The notes beneath the pieces are model-generated. The model was not told the DNA's origin, ran no database searches, and was given only the letters and a program-made list of their open reading frames with translations. Source: Bryobacterales bacterium (GTDB lineage Bacteria > Acidobacteriota > Terriglobia > Bryobacterales > Bryobacteraceae). From it: DNA of 53,151 nt. Below are positions 19,120 to 26,887 of the stretch, in pieces (within the stretch, counting starts at the first letter, position 1; each line of letters begins with the position of its first letter). The position numbers and the translations under genes were made by a program. The DNA lies in the NCBI GenBank assembly GCA_020847975.1, contig JADLBD010000111.1:1-53151 (forward strand), read 5' to 3'.

Positions 19120-19626
19120 ATGACGAACGCAGTGCCGCCTCATCCTCCCGATGAGTGGGAACCGCGGCCGAAGCCCGTCCGCAAACGGCGAGCCTGGATT
19201 TGGGTGGCCGGTTGGAGCGCCTGCTTTCTTGCCATGCCCGGATTCCTTGCCGGGCTCCTCTATCAGCAGCGTAGCAGGCAACAATTCGAAGCCCTTCCCC
19301 TCGTTTCTCACTCTAGGGGGCATGTTGTCCCATCCTGGGTGCCGGTGAAGCCTGATTTTCGCGTGGAACAGCCATCCTCGGGCGGGCTTTCCGGAAACGC
19401 TACCTTGCTCTCCACGGACGATCTCGTCCGCGTGGTCCTCTTCTATCAAAACGCTTTCCGCAACAAAGGCTTCGAAGTCTCCAGCAACCTCATGAATCTC
19501 GACGATTCCATTACCACCGCCATCCTCAACGTCTCGAATGCCGAACTCGGGCGCTTTGCCCTCGTCACTCTTAGCAAGGCGCAAACAGGTACACGCGTCG
19601 AGATTGCCTTCTCGGAAAAGAAATAA
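19120..19626 (+). CDS. Single-TM hypothetical protein
   Basis: A 168-residue protein not recognised. It has a short Pro/Arg-rich cytoplasmic N-terminus, one hydrophobic helix (about residues 27-47, WIWVAGWSACFLAMPGFLAG) and an extracytoplasmic domain with LVRVVLFYQNAFRNKGFEV (about 104-121). This Y-Q/Y-GF pattern occurs in small soluble domains of acidobacterial exported proteins. The stop and the next ATG overlap by one base (TAATG at 19623-19627), linking it to the twin membrane proteins. It may be an accessory of that pair. Confidence 0.65.
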   Translation: MTNAVPPHPPDEWEPRPKPVRKRRAWIWVAGWSACFLAMPGFLAGLLYQQRSRQQFEALPLVSHSRGHVVPSWVPVKPDFRVEQPSSGGLSGNATLLSTDDLVRVVLFYQNAFRNKGFEVSSNLMNLDDSITTAILNVSNAELGRFALVTLSKAQTGTRVEIAFSEKK

Positions 19627-21656
19627 TGCTTCCTGCCATCCTCAGGAATCGCACCCTCGGATGGGTGCTCGATTCCCTCCTTGTCTTCACCTTCGCCGCC
19701 GCTCTCATCTGGCCCCTGTTCCAGACGAACTATTCCGATAGGTGGTCCTCCATCGAGAGCACTTTCATTTCCGATGCCCGTTTCCTGCGGGACCACTGGC
19801 CCCATCCCCGCTGGCAGCCTCTGTGGTATACCGGAACCCGTTTCGATTACATCTACCCGCCCGCTCTCCGCTACGGCACAGCCGTACAGACCGTGCTTTT
19901 TCCCAGCCGCACGCCCGCGCAATCCTACCACTTTTATGTCGCACTCCTCTACGCCCTTGGCATCGCCGGCGTTTACGTGCTCTCCCGCACCGGCGGCAAG
20001 TCGCGAATGTTCGCAATCGTCGCCGCTCTCGCCGTTGCCGCCATTAGCCCAACGTTCCTCCTCATCGGCGAAATTCGCGCCGACGCCAAGGCATCCTGGT
20101 CGGAACCGCAGAGGCTGGGCGCGCTCGTTCGTTACGGCGAAGGCCCGCACATGTCGGCTGTCGCTATCCTCGGGTTCGCGCTGGCCTTCTCTATTCTTGC
20201 CTTCCGCTCCGGTAAAGCAGGCTGGATTGCGGCCGCCTCCATCGCCGCTGCCCTCGTCGTCTCCCATAATTTCTACGGAGCCACGGCCCTGGCCATTCTC
20301 TTTCCAATCCTGGTTTGGAGTTGGTGGATCACTCATCTCGACAACCGCATTTTTCTGCGTGCGTTCGCTATCGCCGTTATCAGTTACGGACTGTGCGCTT
20401 TCTGGCTTGTGCCCAGTTATGTTCATGTGACCCTGAACAACATGCGGTTCGTCTCCGAGCGCGGCAACCGCTGGTCCCTTTGGGCCGTTCTCGTTCTCGC
20501 TATTGTGTACATGAAGCTCACCGAGAGGTGGGCGCGGGGCCGCCGGGAACGCGCCTACGCGGTCTTCCTCTGGGGCGCCTTCGTCTTCTTTTTTCTCAAT
20601 GTAATCGGAAATTACTATCTGAAATTCCGTGTAATTGGCGAACCCACCCGCATGATTCCGGAACTCGACCTGATCATCATTCTCGCCGGAGCCGAGATTC
20701 TGCGCCGGCTCTGGGCGGGAGAGTTCGGCTCCCTCTATCAAAAAATATTGAGATGGCCTGCCCTGCGCTATGCTCTGGTGGCCGTGCTCGTCTTCCTCCT
20801 CTTCCACTCCGTCCGCAAGTACATCACTGGCGCCTGGAACATCTACCTGCCTGACGAAAACTACCAGGCCCGCGTCGAATATCGCATTACCAGTTGGATC
20901 GCGAAGAACATGCCGGCTGCCCGCGCCTATACCACGGGTTCCGTCCGCTTCTGGTACGACGCCTGGTATGATTTGGCGGAACTCGGCGGAGGTTCGGAGC
21001 AGGGCCTTCTGAATCCCGTGGTCCAACCAGCCACCTGGCAACTTGGCGGCAGTGACGACGCCGAACTCGGCATCGCCTGGATGCTTTGCGCCGGCGTCGA
21101 TCTTGCCATCATCCATGATCAACGCAGCCAGGAACCATACAAAGATGTCGTCCACCCGAAGAAATTCCAGGGGCTCCTTCAAACTGTCTATGACAACGGC
21201 GAGGGAGACTTTGTCTACAAAGTCCCGCGCCGTTATCCCAGCCTCGCGCGCGTCGTGGAAACGGCTCGTCTCGACGCCCTGCCTCTGCTTCCCGAAGACC
21301 CCAACAAAGAGCAGTTGAACGCTCTCGCCAATCTTCTCGAGAACGGTCCCGATTCGCCCACGCACACCCGATGGGAAGGCACGGACAAGTTGCGCCTTCA
21401 GGCCGCGCTCCGCGAAGGTCAAACGCTTTTTGTGCAGGTTGCCTACAACTCCCCGTGGCGAGCCTGGTCGAATGGCCGCGAACTCCCCGTTCGCCGCACG
21501 CAGCTTGGTTTTCTGCGCATCGACGCGCCCCCCGGCGCACATGACATTGAACTCGTTTTTCAACTCCCGCTCGAAAACGTGTTCGGCCGCATCGTCACAC
21601 TTCTCACCGCGCTCGCTCTATTCTGGCTGCTTCGGCGGCCGCGGAGGGTCTGGTGA
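19626..21656 (+). CDS. Large multi-pass membrane protein, GT-C/PTPS-related type (copy 1)
   Basis: A 676-residue integral membrane protein with about ten helices in the first 420 residues and a soluble C-terminal domain of about 220 residues. SIESTFISDARFL (42-54) in the first external loop, WYTGTRFDYIYPPALRYG (67-84), and VRYGEGPHMSAVAILG (168-183) suggest a GT-C fold glycosyltransferase or the PTPS-related membrane family; an acidic residue (Asp50) follows SIES. The C-terminal domain begins near YRITSWIAKNMPAARAY, and contains HPKKFQGLLQTVYDNGEGD. It overlaps the preceding gene by one base and the following gene by four. A lipid-linked sugar transferase is an inference. Confidence 0.7.
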   Translation: MLPAILRNRTLGWVLDSLLVFTFAAALIWPLFQTNYSDRWSSIESTFISDARFLRDHWPHPRWQPLWYTGTRFDYIYPPALRYGTAVQTVLFPSRTPAQSYHFYVALLYALGIAGVYVLSRTGGKSRMFAIVAALAVAAISPTFLLIGEIRADAKASWSEPQRLGALVRYGEGPHMSAVAILGFALAFSILAFRSGKAGWIAAASIAAALVVSHNFYGATALAILFPILVWSWWITHLDNRIFLRAFAIAVISYGLCAFWLVPSYVHVTLNNMRFVSERGNRWSLWAVLVLAIVYMKLTERWARGRRERAYAVFLWGAFVFFFLNVIGNYYLKFRVIGEPTRMIPELDLIIILAGAEILRRLWAGEFGSLYQKILRWPALRYALVAVLVFLLFHSVRKYITGAWNIYLPDENYQARVEYRITSWIAKNMPAARAYTTGSVRFWYDAWYDLAELGGGSEQGLLNPVVQPATWQLGGSDDAELGIAWMLCAGVDLAIIHDQRSQEPYKDVVHPKKFQGLLQTVYDNGEGDFVYKVPRRYPSLARVVETARLDALPLLPEDPNKEQLNALANLLENGPDSPTHTRWEGTDKLRLQAALREGQTLFVQVAYNSPWRAWSNGRELPVRRTQLGFLRIDAPPGAHDIELVFQLPLENVFGRIVTLLTALALFWLLRRPRRVW

Positions 21657-23683
21657 GAGGCCGTGACAATCTCCTCATCGCACTGCTGGCGGGTCTGCTT
21701 TTTGCCGGGAATGTGTGGATCAACCGCCCACTGTTTCGGGGCGGCGAGCAACCCTATCGCGGGTCTATTGAAAGCGGCTATGCCGGAATCGCCCGCTTCT
21801 TCTCCGTCAATCCGAATCCCTGGGGATGGAATCCCACCATCTATTGCGGACTTCCCGCCAATCAGACATACCTTCCCACTGTCCCCTACCTGGTGGCTGG
21901 CCTGCTGTGGATCCATCCTCAACTGGATGCGCTGCATGCTTACCGCATTGTCACCGCCATCTTCGCCTCTTTCGGTCCTGTGGCACTCTTCCTCTTTGCC
22001 GCTTACGCCTCCGGAAGCCGCTGGTGGCCGTTTCTTGCCGCCACCGGCTACTCACTCTGCTCTCCCTCCTACGATCTCTTTCAGACCATCGACAACGATC
22101 GCGGCATCCTCTCCATCCCATGGCGCCTCCAGGTGATGGTCAAGTACGGAGAAGGTCCTCACAATGCCGGCCTCACTCTGATCCCGCTCGCCCTCATTGG
22201 TGTCCTCAAGGCGGCGCGCACCCCGGGATTCGCTGCGCTGGCAGCCGGCGCGCTTGGTCTCGCCGCCGTTGCACTCACCCAGTGGATTGCCGCGTTCGCT
22301 CTGGCTATCAGCGTCCTCCTCCTGATGGCCGCATACGCCCGCGCAAAGGATTTTCGCCACTCGCGAGTTCTCGCCGCCGCCGCATTGGGCTATGCTCTGG
22401 CGGCTTTTTGGCTCACTCCCACTTTCATTCAAACAGTTGCCTTCAACTGGCCCAAAGACTCTTTCGGCTACAAGATCGAAGATCATCAGCGGCTTGCCCT
22501 CGCCCTCATCGCCGCCGGAGCGCTCCTCATCTGGCTCGGGTTCCGCCAAGCCCCACAATCCCGCTACCTCTGCTTCGTCACTCTCTGCGCCTTCGTCTTC
22601 GCCGCATTCGCCGAATGCTTCTATGCGCATGGAATCGATGTCATTCCGGAATCGCGCCGCTATGCCCTCGAAATGGAACTTTTCCTCACGCTTGCTGTCG
22701 TCGAATGGCTCCGCTCCGGATGGAACGCAGGCGGAGGCGTCAACCGTTTCTGCGTCATTCTCGCCGCCTCTCTTCTCGTGATTCAGGCTGTCCCCCAGAC
22801 CGGGCGTTTCCTACGCGAGGGCTACTCGGGATGGGCTTTGCGGCCCAAGCAAGAAACTGCGGAATACCGCATCGCCCACTGGCTCTCCGCGCATCCCACT
22901 AGCGGCCGCGCCTATGTTTCCGGAGGCCTCCGCTTCCATCTCAACTCGTGGTTCGATCTCCACCAGACCAGCGGAACCTTTGAGTCCGGTCTCACCAACC
23001 GCATCCCCGTCGACTGGGACTATCGATTTCGATCGCTCGCCGGCGTGAATCCCGCCAATGCGGTTGCCGATTCCCTTGCCATTCTGCATGCCATGGGCGT
23101 TCAATATCTCGTCGTGCACGGTGAAGGCTCCGAAGAGTACTATCGCGACTTGAAGAATCCGGCGCGTTTTGAGTCCGCTCTCGAAAAGGTCTATGACGCC
23201 TCCGGCGACCGCATCTTCCGCGTCCCATTCCGCTCCCTTGCCCACTACGTGCGCCCTCAGGAACTCGCCGAAGGTTGGAACCCCGCTGCCATGGCGCATT
23301 TTCTTTCCGCCATCGACGATCCCGCCCGCCCTGTCCTTGTCGCCGATTGGGATGGCCCCTCGCGTCTTCTCATTTCCGGGGGCGCCATACCCACGGGCAT
23401 GGGCGTTTCCGTCCTGATGAATTATGATAGGGGGTGGCGCGCCTTCCAGGAAGGCCGCCCCGTCAAAGTGGAGCGAGACCGCGTAGGCTACCTGTTCCTG
23501 CAGCCGGCTGCGGGTTCTGAAGGTACGATTGTTCTCGACTACCGGCCGCCGGCGGAAACGCTTCTTGCGGCTGGGGTCAGCGTGGTGGCTTGGGTTGCAG
23601 TGCTGGCGCTTTTGGGTTACCAGGCAATTCGTCGCGAGCGGATGGGTGGCCTCGGGAACCCGGAAACAGTGGTTGACATCTAA
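21653..23683 (+). CDS. Large multi-pass membrane protein, GT-C/PTPS-related type (copy 2)
   Basis: A second 676-residue membrane protein, a tandem paralogue of the previous gene with the same length and architecture. Matching marks are SIESGYAGIARFF (38-50) against SIESTFISDARFL, KYGEGPHNAG (164-173) against RYGEGPHMSA, and ARFESALEKVYDASGDRIF against KKFQGLLQTVYDNGEGDFV. The acidic residue after SIES in copy 1 (Asp50) is Ile46 here, so the two copies may differ in activity. The GTG start is at 21653, with the upstream stop inside (GTGA overlap). The first 420 residues are membrane-embedded; the C-terminal 200 are soluble and outside. Predicted role: glycosyl transfer or envelope assembly. 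Confidence 0.7.
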   Translation: MRGRDNLLIALLAGLLFAGNVWINRPLFRGGEQPYRGSIESGYAGIARFFSVNPNPWGWNPTIYCGLPANQTYLPTVPYLVAGLLWIHPQLDALHAYRIVTAIFASFGPVALFLFAAYASGSRWWPFLAATGYSLCSPSYDLFQTIDNDRGILSIPWRLQVMVKYGEGPHNAGLTLIPLALIGVLKAARTPGFAALAAGALGLAAVALTQWIAAFALAISVLLLMAAYARAKDFRHSRVLAAAALGYALAAFWLTPTFIQTVAFNWPKDSFGYKIEDHQRLALALIAAGALLIWLGFRQAPQSRYLCFVTLCAFVFAAFAECFYAHGIDVIPESRRYALEMELFLTLAVVEWLRSGWNAGGGVNRFCVILAASLLVIQAVPQTGRFLREGYSGWALRPKQETAEYRIAHWLSAHPTSGRAYVSGGLRFHLNSWFDLHQTSGTFESGLTNRIPVDWDYRFRSLAGVNPANAVADSLAILHAMGVQYLVVHGEGSEEYYRDLKNPARFESALEKVYDASGDRIFRVPFRSLAHYVRPQELAEGWNPAAMAHFLSAIDDPARPVLVADWDGPSRLLISGGAIPTGMGVSVLMNYDRGWRAFQEGRPVKVERDRVGYLFLQPAAGSEGTIVLDYRPPAETLLAAGVSVVAWVAVLALLGYQAIRRERMGGLGNPETVVDI

Positions 23684-23750
23684 GTGAGTATAGGGGGAAG
23701 GATGTGATCGGGATTTCTGTCGCTGCCGCCGCGACGCGGCTGTCTCCAGG

Positions 23751-23780
23751 TTGCACACTTTCCAGTGATTCCGGTATACT
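23751..23780 (+). promoter_or_regulatory. Sigma-70-like promoter for the secreted TPR protein
   Basis: TTGCAC (23751-23756) and TATACT (23775-23780) are separated by 18 bases, close to the housekeeping consensus. The pair lies 100 bases upstream of the GTG start at 23882, leaving a leader of roughly 95 bases. This is the best -35/-10 pair that I saw in the window. No transcription evidence exists here. Confidence 0.5.
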
Positions 23781-23881
23781 CCGCATTTGCGCAAGCAGTT
23801 GCTCACGAGAGGCTTAACCGCCGCATTTGGCGATGTTTGGGCGAGCGATAACAAAGTTGATCGGATTGTGAGGAGGTTACG

Positions 23882-25219
23882 GTGTTCTTGAAAGCTGTCA
23901 GGATCTTAGGGATCACCTGTCTGCTGCTAAGCGTTGCGGCGGCCCAGGAGCAGAAGTCACAGTGGAAGGACCGCGCGGAATTCGACATGTTTCAGGACAT
24001 GGCCAAAGAGCCGGATCCCAACAAGAAGTTGGAAAAAATCAAGGCCTGGCAAGCGAAGTATCCCGAGTCCAATTTTAAGAAAGAAGGCTTGACTCTCACC
24101 GTCAATGCCTACGCCCAGTTGGGCAAGTTCCCTGAACTCATCAGCACGGCGCAGCAAATCCTGGCCATCGATCCGTTGGATGTGACGTCCCTCTACTGGA
24201 TCACCTCAATGACGCCCAAGCTGAACAACACGTCGCCCGATGCCCTCGATACCGGCGAAAAAGCTGCCTCCAAGCTCGTTGACGACGCCGACAAGGTCTT
24301 CGCTGCTGACCGCAAGCCGGCGGGATCCACCGATGACCAGTGGAAGAAAGCCCGCGCCGACATGGAGGTTCTCGGCCTCAAGACCCTCGGGTGGGTTGCC
24401 ATGTCCCGCAAGGATAATGAAAAAGCCGAGGGCATGTTCAAGAGGGCGCTCGAAAAGAACCCCAATGACGGCGAGATTGCCTATTGGATGTACACCGTCA
24501 TCCGCGCCATGAAGAAGGCCGAGCGTTCCTCTGATGCGCTCTTCTATCTCGCCCGCGCCGCCACCCTCCCTCAGGACAAAGGGGGACTCCCGAATGCCAA
24601 TCGCAAACAGGTCGATGACTTCTTCGTCAAGGCCTACACCAGCTACCACGGCCAGGACGATGCCGGGCTTAAGGATTTGCGGCAGTTGGCCATGGACAAA
24701 GCGATTCCCCCGAGTGGGTTTGTCATCAAGACTGCTGCGCAGATCGCCTTCGACAAGGAAGAGCAGTTCAAGAAGAGCAACCCTCAACTCGCATACTGGA
24801 TGCACCTCAAGAAGGAACTCACCGGAGAGAACGGAGACCAGTTCTTTAACTCCATGAAGGATGCTTTGCTGCCCGGCAAGATTCCTGATACCGAATACGA
24901 AAAGCTCAAAGGAAAGATCGTTTCAATGAAGCCCGCGGTGAACCCCAAGGAACTTGTTCTGCTCCTCGATACCGATCAAAGCGCCGCGGGGTCCGCTGGT
25001 GAAGTCACTCTCAAACTCGACGCGCCCCTCAAGGGCAGGGCGGAACCCGAAACAGAGGTTCAGTTCAAGGGCGTCGCGAAGGCCTTCACCAAGGATCCCT
25101 TCATGTTGACCTTCGAGGTTCAGAAGGATGATGTGGACGGCTGGCCCGCGCTTGCGGCCCCGCCGCCCGCCAAGAAGGCCACGGGCGTTCGGAAAGCTCC
25201 CGTCCATCGCAAGAAGTAA
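23882..25219 (+). CDS. Secreted TPR-like hypothetical protein
   Basis: A 445-residue exported protein. Residues 1-20 form a signal peptide (MFLKAVRILGITCLLLSVAA, then AQEQ). Helical TPR-like segments run through about residues 40-340, with canonical-looking pieces such as AYAQLGKFPELISTAQQILAIDP and AEGMFKRALEKNPNDGEIAYWM. The tail (about 360-445) is beta-rich and ends in a Lys/Pro-rich segment AKKATGVRKAPVHRKK. GGAGG just before GTG 23882 supports that start. The proteins around it do not share a pathway; a scaffold role in the periplasm is an inference from TPR architecture. Confidence 0.75.
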   Translation: MFLKAVRILGITCLLLSVAAAQEQKSQWKDRAEFDMFQDMAKEPDPNKKLEKIKAWQAKYPESNFKKEGLTLTVNAYAQLGKFPELISTAQQILAIDPLDVTSLYWITSMTPKLNNTSPDALDTGEKAASKLVDDADKVFAADRKPAGSTDDQWKKARADMEVLGLKTLGWVAMSRKDNEKAEGMFKRALEKNPNDGEIAYWMYTVIRAMKKAERSSDALFYLARAATLPQDKGGLPNANRKQVDDFFVKAYTSYHGQDDAGLKDLRQLAMDKAIPPSGFVIKTAAQIAFDKEEQFKKSNPQLAYWMHLKKELTGENGDQFFNSMKDALLPGKIPDTEYEKLKGKIVSMKPAVNPKELVLLLDTDQSAAGSAGEVTLKLDAPLKGRAEPETEVQFKGVAKAFTKDPFMLTFEVQKDDVDGWPALAAPPPAKKATGVRKAPVHRKK

Positions 25220-25233
25220 TCCGCTTTGAGCAG

Positions 25234-25258
25234 GGGCCTCCCGTCAAACCGGAGGCCC
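25234..25258. terminator. Hairpin between convergent genes (bidirectional)
   Basis: GGGCCTCC (25234-25241) and GGAGGCCC (25251-25258) form an eight-base-pair perfect stem with a nine-base loop. It lies between the convergent stops of the TPR protein (25219) and the SDR (25268). The downstream side on the + strand has only a modest T-rich run (TTCGGGTCTC), so the intrinsic terminator call is moderate. Confidence 0.55.
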
Positions 25259-25267
25259 TTCGGGTCT

Positions 25268-26062
25268 CTATCTTAATTGCCAGTGATCTTTGCGAAACTC
25301 CGCCGTCGTTTCATTCCACAGGCTGTACTTGCACGCCATCTGCCCTCCATCCACCAGCAAAGCCGCGCCGGTAATGAAACTGGCTGCCGGAGAAGCGAGA
25401 AACAGGATCGCATTCGCAACTTCCTCGGGTGACCCGCCCCTTCCCATCGGGATGTGCCGGAAATATTCCTGCAATGCGTCCGGCTGTGCGTAATATGGCT
25501 CCGTGAGCCGTGTATGAATCAAGCCCGGACAGACGGCGTTTACTCTCACCCTGTATGGTCCGAGTTCGTTGGCCGCCGTATGCAGAATCCCCAGGATTCC
25601 TGACTTCGACGCGTTGTACGCAATTAGCGACGCCTCACCGTCATACGAGTTCGTCGATGCGGTCAATACAATCGCCCCTGCCCTTCGCTCCTTCATCCGC
25701 CGTGCCGCTGCCTGGACCGTATAGAACGCTCCCGTCAGATTCACATCGAGCATCCGCCTCCACAGTTCCTCGCTCGTGTCCTCAATCGTCGCCATGGGAG
25801 CAATTCCCGCATTCACCGCCACTACGTCCAGTGCTCCGATCTCCGCGAACGCGCTCTCAATCGACTCGCGACGCCGCACATCGATCGAAATGCCCCGCGC
25901 CTCGCCCCCTATCCTCTCCGCAGCCGCCCGCGGGTTCTCTTTCTCCAGATCCAATAGGAACACCTTTGCCCCGGCCTCCGCAAAAGCACGCCCGGCCGCA
26001 TTCCCAATCCCATTTGCTCCGCCCGTCACGGCGGCTGTTTTTCCTGTGAAATTGATCTGCAT
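25268..26062 (-). CDS. SDR family oxidoreductase
   Basis: A 264-residue classical short-chain dehydrogenase/reductase. The Rossmann motif is TGGANGIG (14-21), with NAGIAPM for the NAG motif and the catalytic Ser in LTASTNSYDG and Tyr/Lys in YNASKSG (YxxxK). The C-terminus FITGAALLVDGGQMACKY is typical of the family. The longest run starts at ATG 26062. It is convergent with the TPR protein gene. The substrate is not deducible; a sugar or polyol alcohol is likely. Confidence 0.88.
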   Translation of the reverse strand: MQINFTGKTAAVTGGANGIGNAAGRAFAEAGAKVFLLDLEKENPRAAAERIGGEARGISIDVRRRESIESAFAEIGALDVVAVNAGIAPMATIEDTSEELWRRMLDVNLTGAFYTVQAAARRMKERRAGAIVLTASTNSYDGEASLIAYNASKSGILGILHTAANELGPYRVRVNAVCPGLIHTRLTEPYYAQPDALQEYFRHIPMGRGGSPEEVANAILFLASPAASFITGAALLVDGGQMACKYSLWNETTAEFRKDHWQLR

Positions 26063-26102
26063 GATAACTCTCGTATGTTACACTGTGGGTTACCCTTCCT
26101 GC

Positions 26103-26168
26103 GGGCCCGCAGCGCAGTTGGTCAGAGCGCTACCTCGATACGGTCACGAGATCAAGGAGTTGCGGGTG
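26103..26168 (+). other. tRNA-like remnant upstream of tRNA-Val
   Basis: The sequence shows a tRNA 5' half: GGGCCCG acceptor-like start, a D-arm (GCGC AGTTGGTCAGAGCGC), then CTACC TCGATAC GGT as an anticodon-arm start. The anticodon stem 3' side and the T-arm (no TTCGANTC) are missing or degraded, and no CGGGCCC closes the acceptor. It resembles the first 45 bases of a Val or Ile type tRNA. It lies about 100 bases before an intact tRNA-Val. A pseudo-tRNA or a past integration scar is an inference; a random match is possible. Confidence 0.35.
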
Positions 26169-26201
26169 CAGGGTTTTGAGTGGTTTACGCGCCGTTCGAT
26201 T

Positions 26202-26242
26202 TGGACGCCATTTCGACTCCGGGTGGACGCCATTTGGACTCC
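26202..26242 (+). repeat. Two 19-base direct repeats, 22-base period
   Basis: TGGACGCCATTTCGACTCC (26202-26220) is repeated as TGGACGCCATTTGGACTCC (26224-26242), with one difference, and a three-base gap. Similar repeated motifs occur at ends of some IS21-family elements, but no transposase is in the window and only two copies are present. It lies between the tRNA-like remnant and tRNA-Val. Confidence 0.6.
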
Positions 26243-26262
26243 ACTTCATCGGTCAGTTCTTT

Positions 26263-26339
26263 GGGCTCGTAGCTCAGTTGGTTAGAGCGCCTGCTTGACA
26301 CGCAGGAGGTCGGAAGTTCGAGTCTTCTCGAGCCCACCA
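26263..26339 (+). tRNA. tRNA-Val(GAC)
   Basis: A complete cloverleaf: acceptor GGGCTCG/CGAGCCC, D-arm GCTC AGTTGGTTA GAGC, anticodon stem CCTGC/GCAGG with loop TTGACAC (anticodon GAC), variable AGGTC, T-arm GGAAG TTCGAGT CTTCT, and discriminator A followed by encoded CCA. It reads codon GUC. The T-stem closes with a G-T pair, which is normal. It is separated from the preceding SDR start by about 200 bases holding a tRNA-like remnant and short repeats. Confidence 0.97.
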
Positions 26340-26353
26340 CTTCCCCTCACATT

Positions 26354-26826
26354 TTGTCCTCACTGTGCGAAGACGAGGTAGCGATCTTCCGTTCCGTGCT
26401 CAGCAACGAGGGCCGCGAATCACCCGTCGCTGAATTACACCCTCGTGATATGCTGTGCGGCTATCGGGCGGTCATTCTCCAGCGGTTCGCGAACGGTGAT
26501 CTTGCAACGATCCGAAGCGCCACTGAACTGTTCAACGGCATGATCGAGCCCGCGATCGAGGCCGTTGACGAGAGGAATCCCCGCTGCTACATCAACATTT
26601 TTTCAAGACCCGGAGCCAGGTGTTCGAAGATGGAAACGACCGGGATTTGGCACAGCTCTTTCTCTGCCCAGAGCATTGCGAGCGCATGCGGGACTTCTTC
26701 GGCTCGGAGTTCGGCCTTGATCCGGCTTGCCTTGTCCGGCGTCCACATCTCACCGTCAATCACGCCCGCCGACCGATGCCGGGCTTGAGAGGATGGGCAG
26801 GGCCGCAGCTCATATGGAGCAATTAG
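26354..26826 (+). pseudogene. Frameshifted 2H-phosphoesterase-like gene
   Basis: Two overlapping frames read as one protein when joined at a run of six T's (about 26598-26603). The first gives GYRAVILQRFANGDLATIRS through RCYINIF, and the second continues with FKTRSQVFEDGNDRDLAQLF and ends at 26826 with RRPHLTVNHARRPMPG. The final segment has one HxT motif (HLTV), as in 2H phosphoesterase or RNA-ligase-like domains, but a second HxT was not found. A seventh T would restore the frame; two fewer would too. Start is uncertain (ATG 26450 is the first good one). A real mutation, a sequencing error or slippage on the T run all fit. It is directly after tRNA-Val. Confidence 0.5.
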
Positions 26827-26832
26827 AGACAA

Positions 26833-26863
26833 GAAAGCGGCCCGCTTTTCGCGGGCCGCTTTC
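26833..26863. terminator. Strong intrinsic terminator after glnA (bidirectional)
   Basis: A perfect 13-base-pair stem: GAAAGCGGCCCGC (26833-26845) pairs with GCGGGCCGCTTTC (26851-26863) with a five-base loop TTTTC. On the minus strand it follows the glnA stop at 26888 by 25 bases and runs into a T-rich stretch (TTTCTTGTCTC). It may also end the frameshifted gene on the + strand. Confidence 0.8.
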
Positions 26864-26887
26864 GGAGAACCGGAACAGGATCTGGTC

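Noticed and set aside
19446..21563. A 705-codon minus-strand open frame across the first 676-residue membrane protein gene
   Set aside because: The protein is Gly/Glu/Arg-rich without hydrophobic or domain structure and lies antisense to a well-supported gene.
26202..26242. CRISPR-like repeat arrangement
   Set aside because: Only two copies of 19 bases with three-base spacing exist, with no spacers or cas genes.
26587..26832. An 81-codon minus-strand open frame next to glnA
   Set aside because: It is antisense to the frameshifted gene with no start site or homologue, and begins at the terminator.
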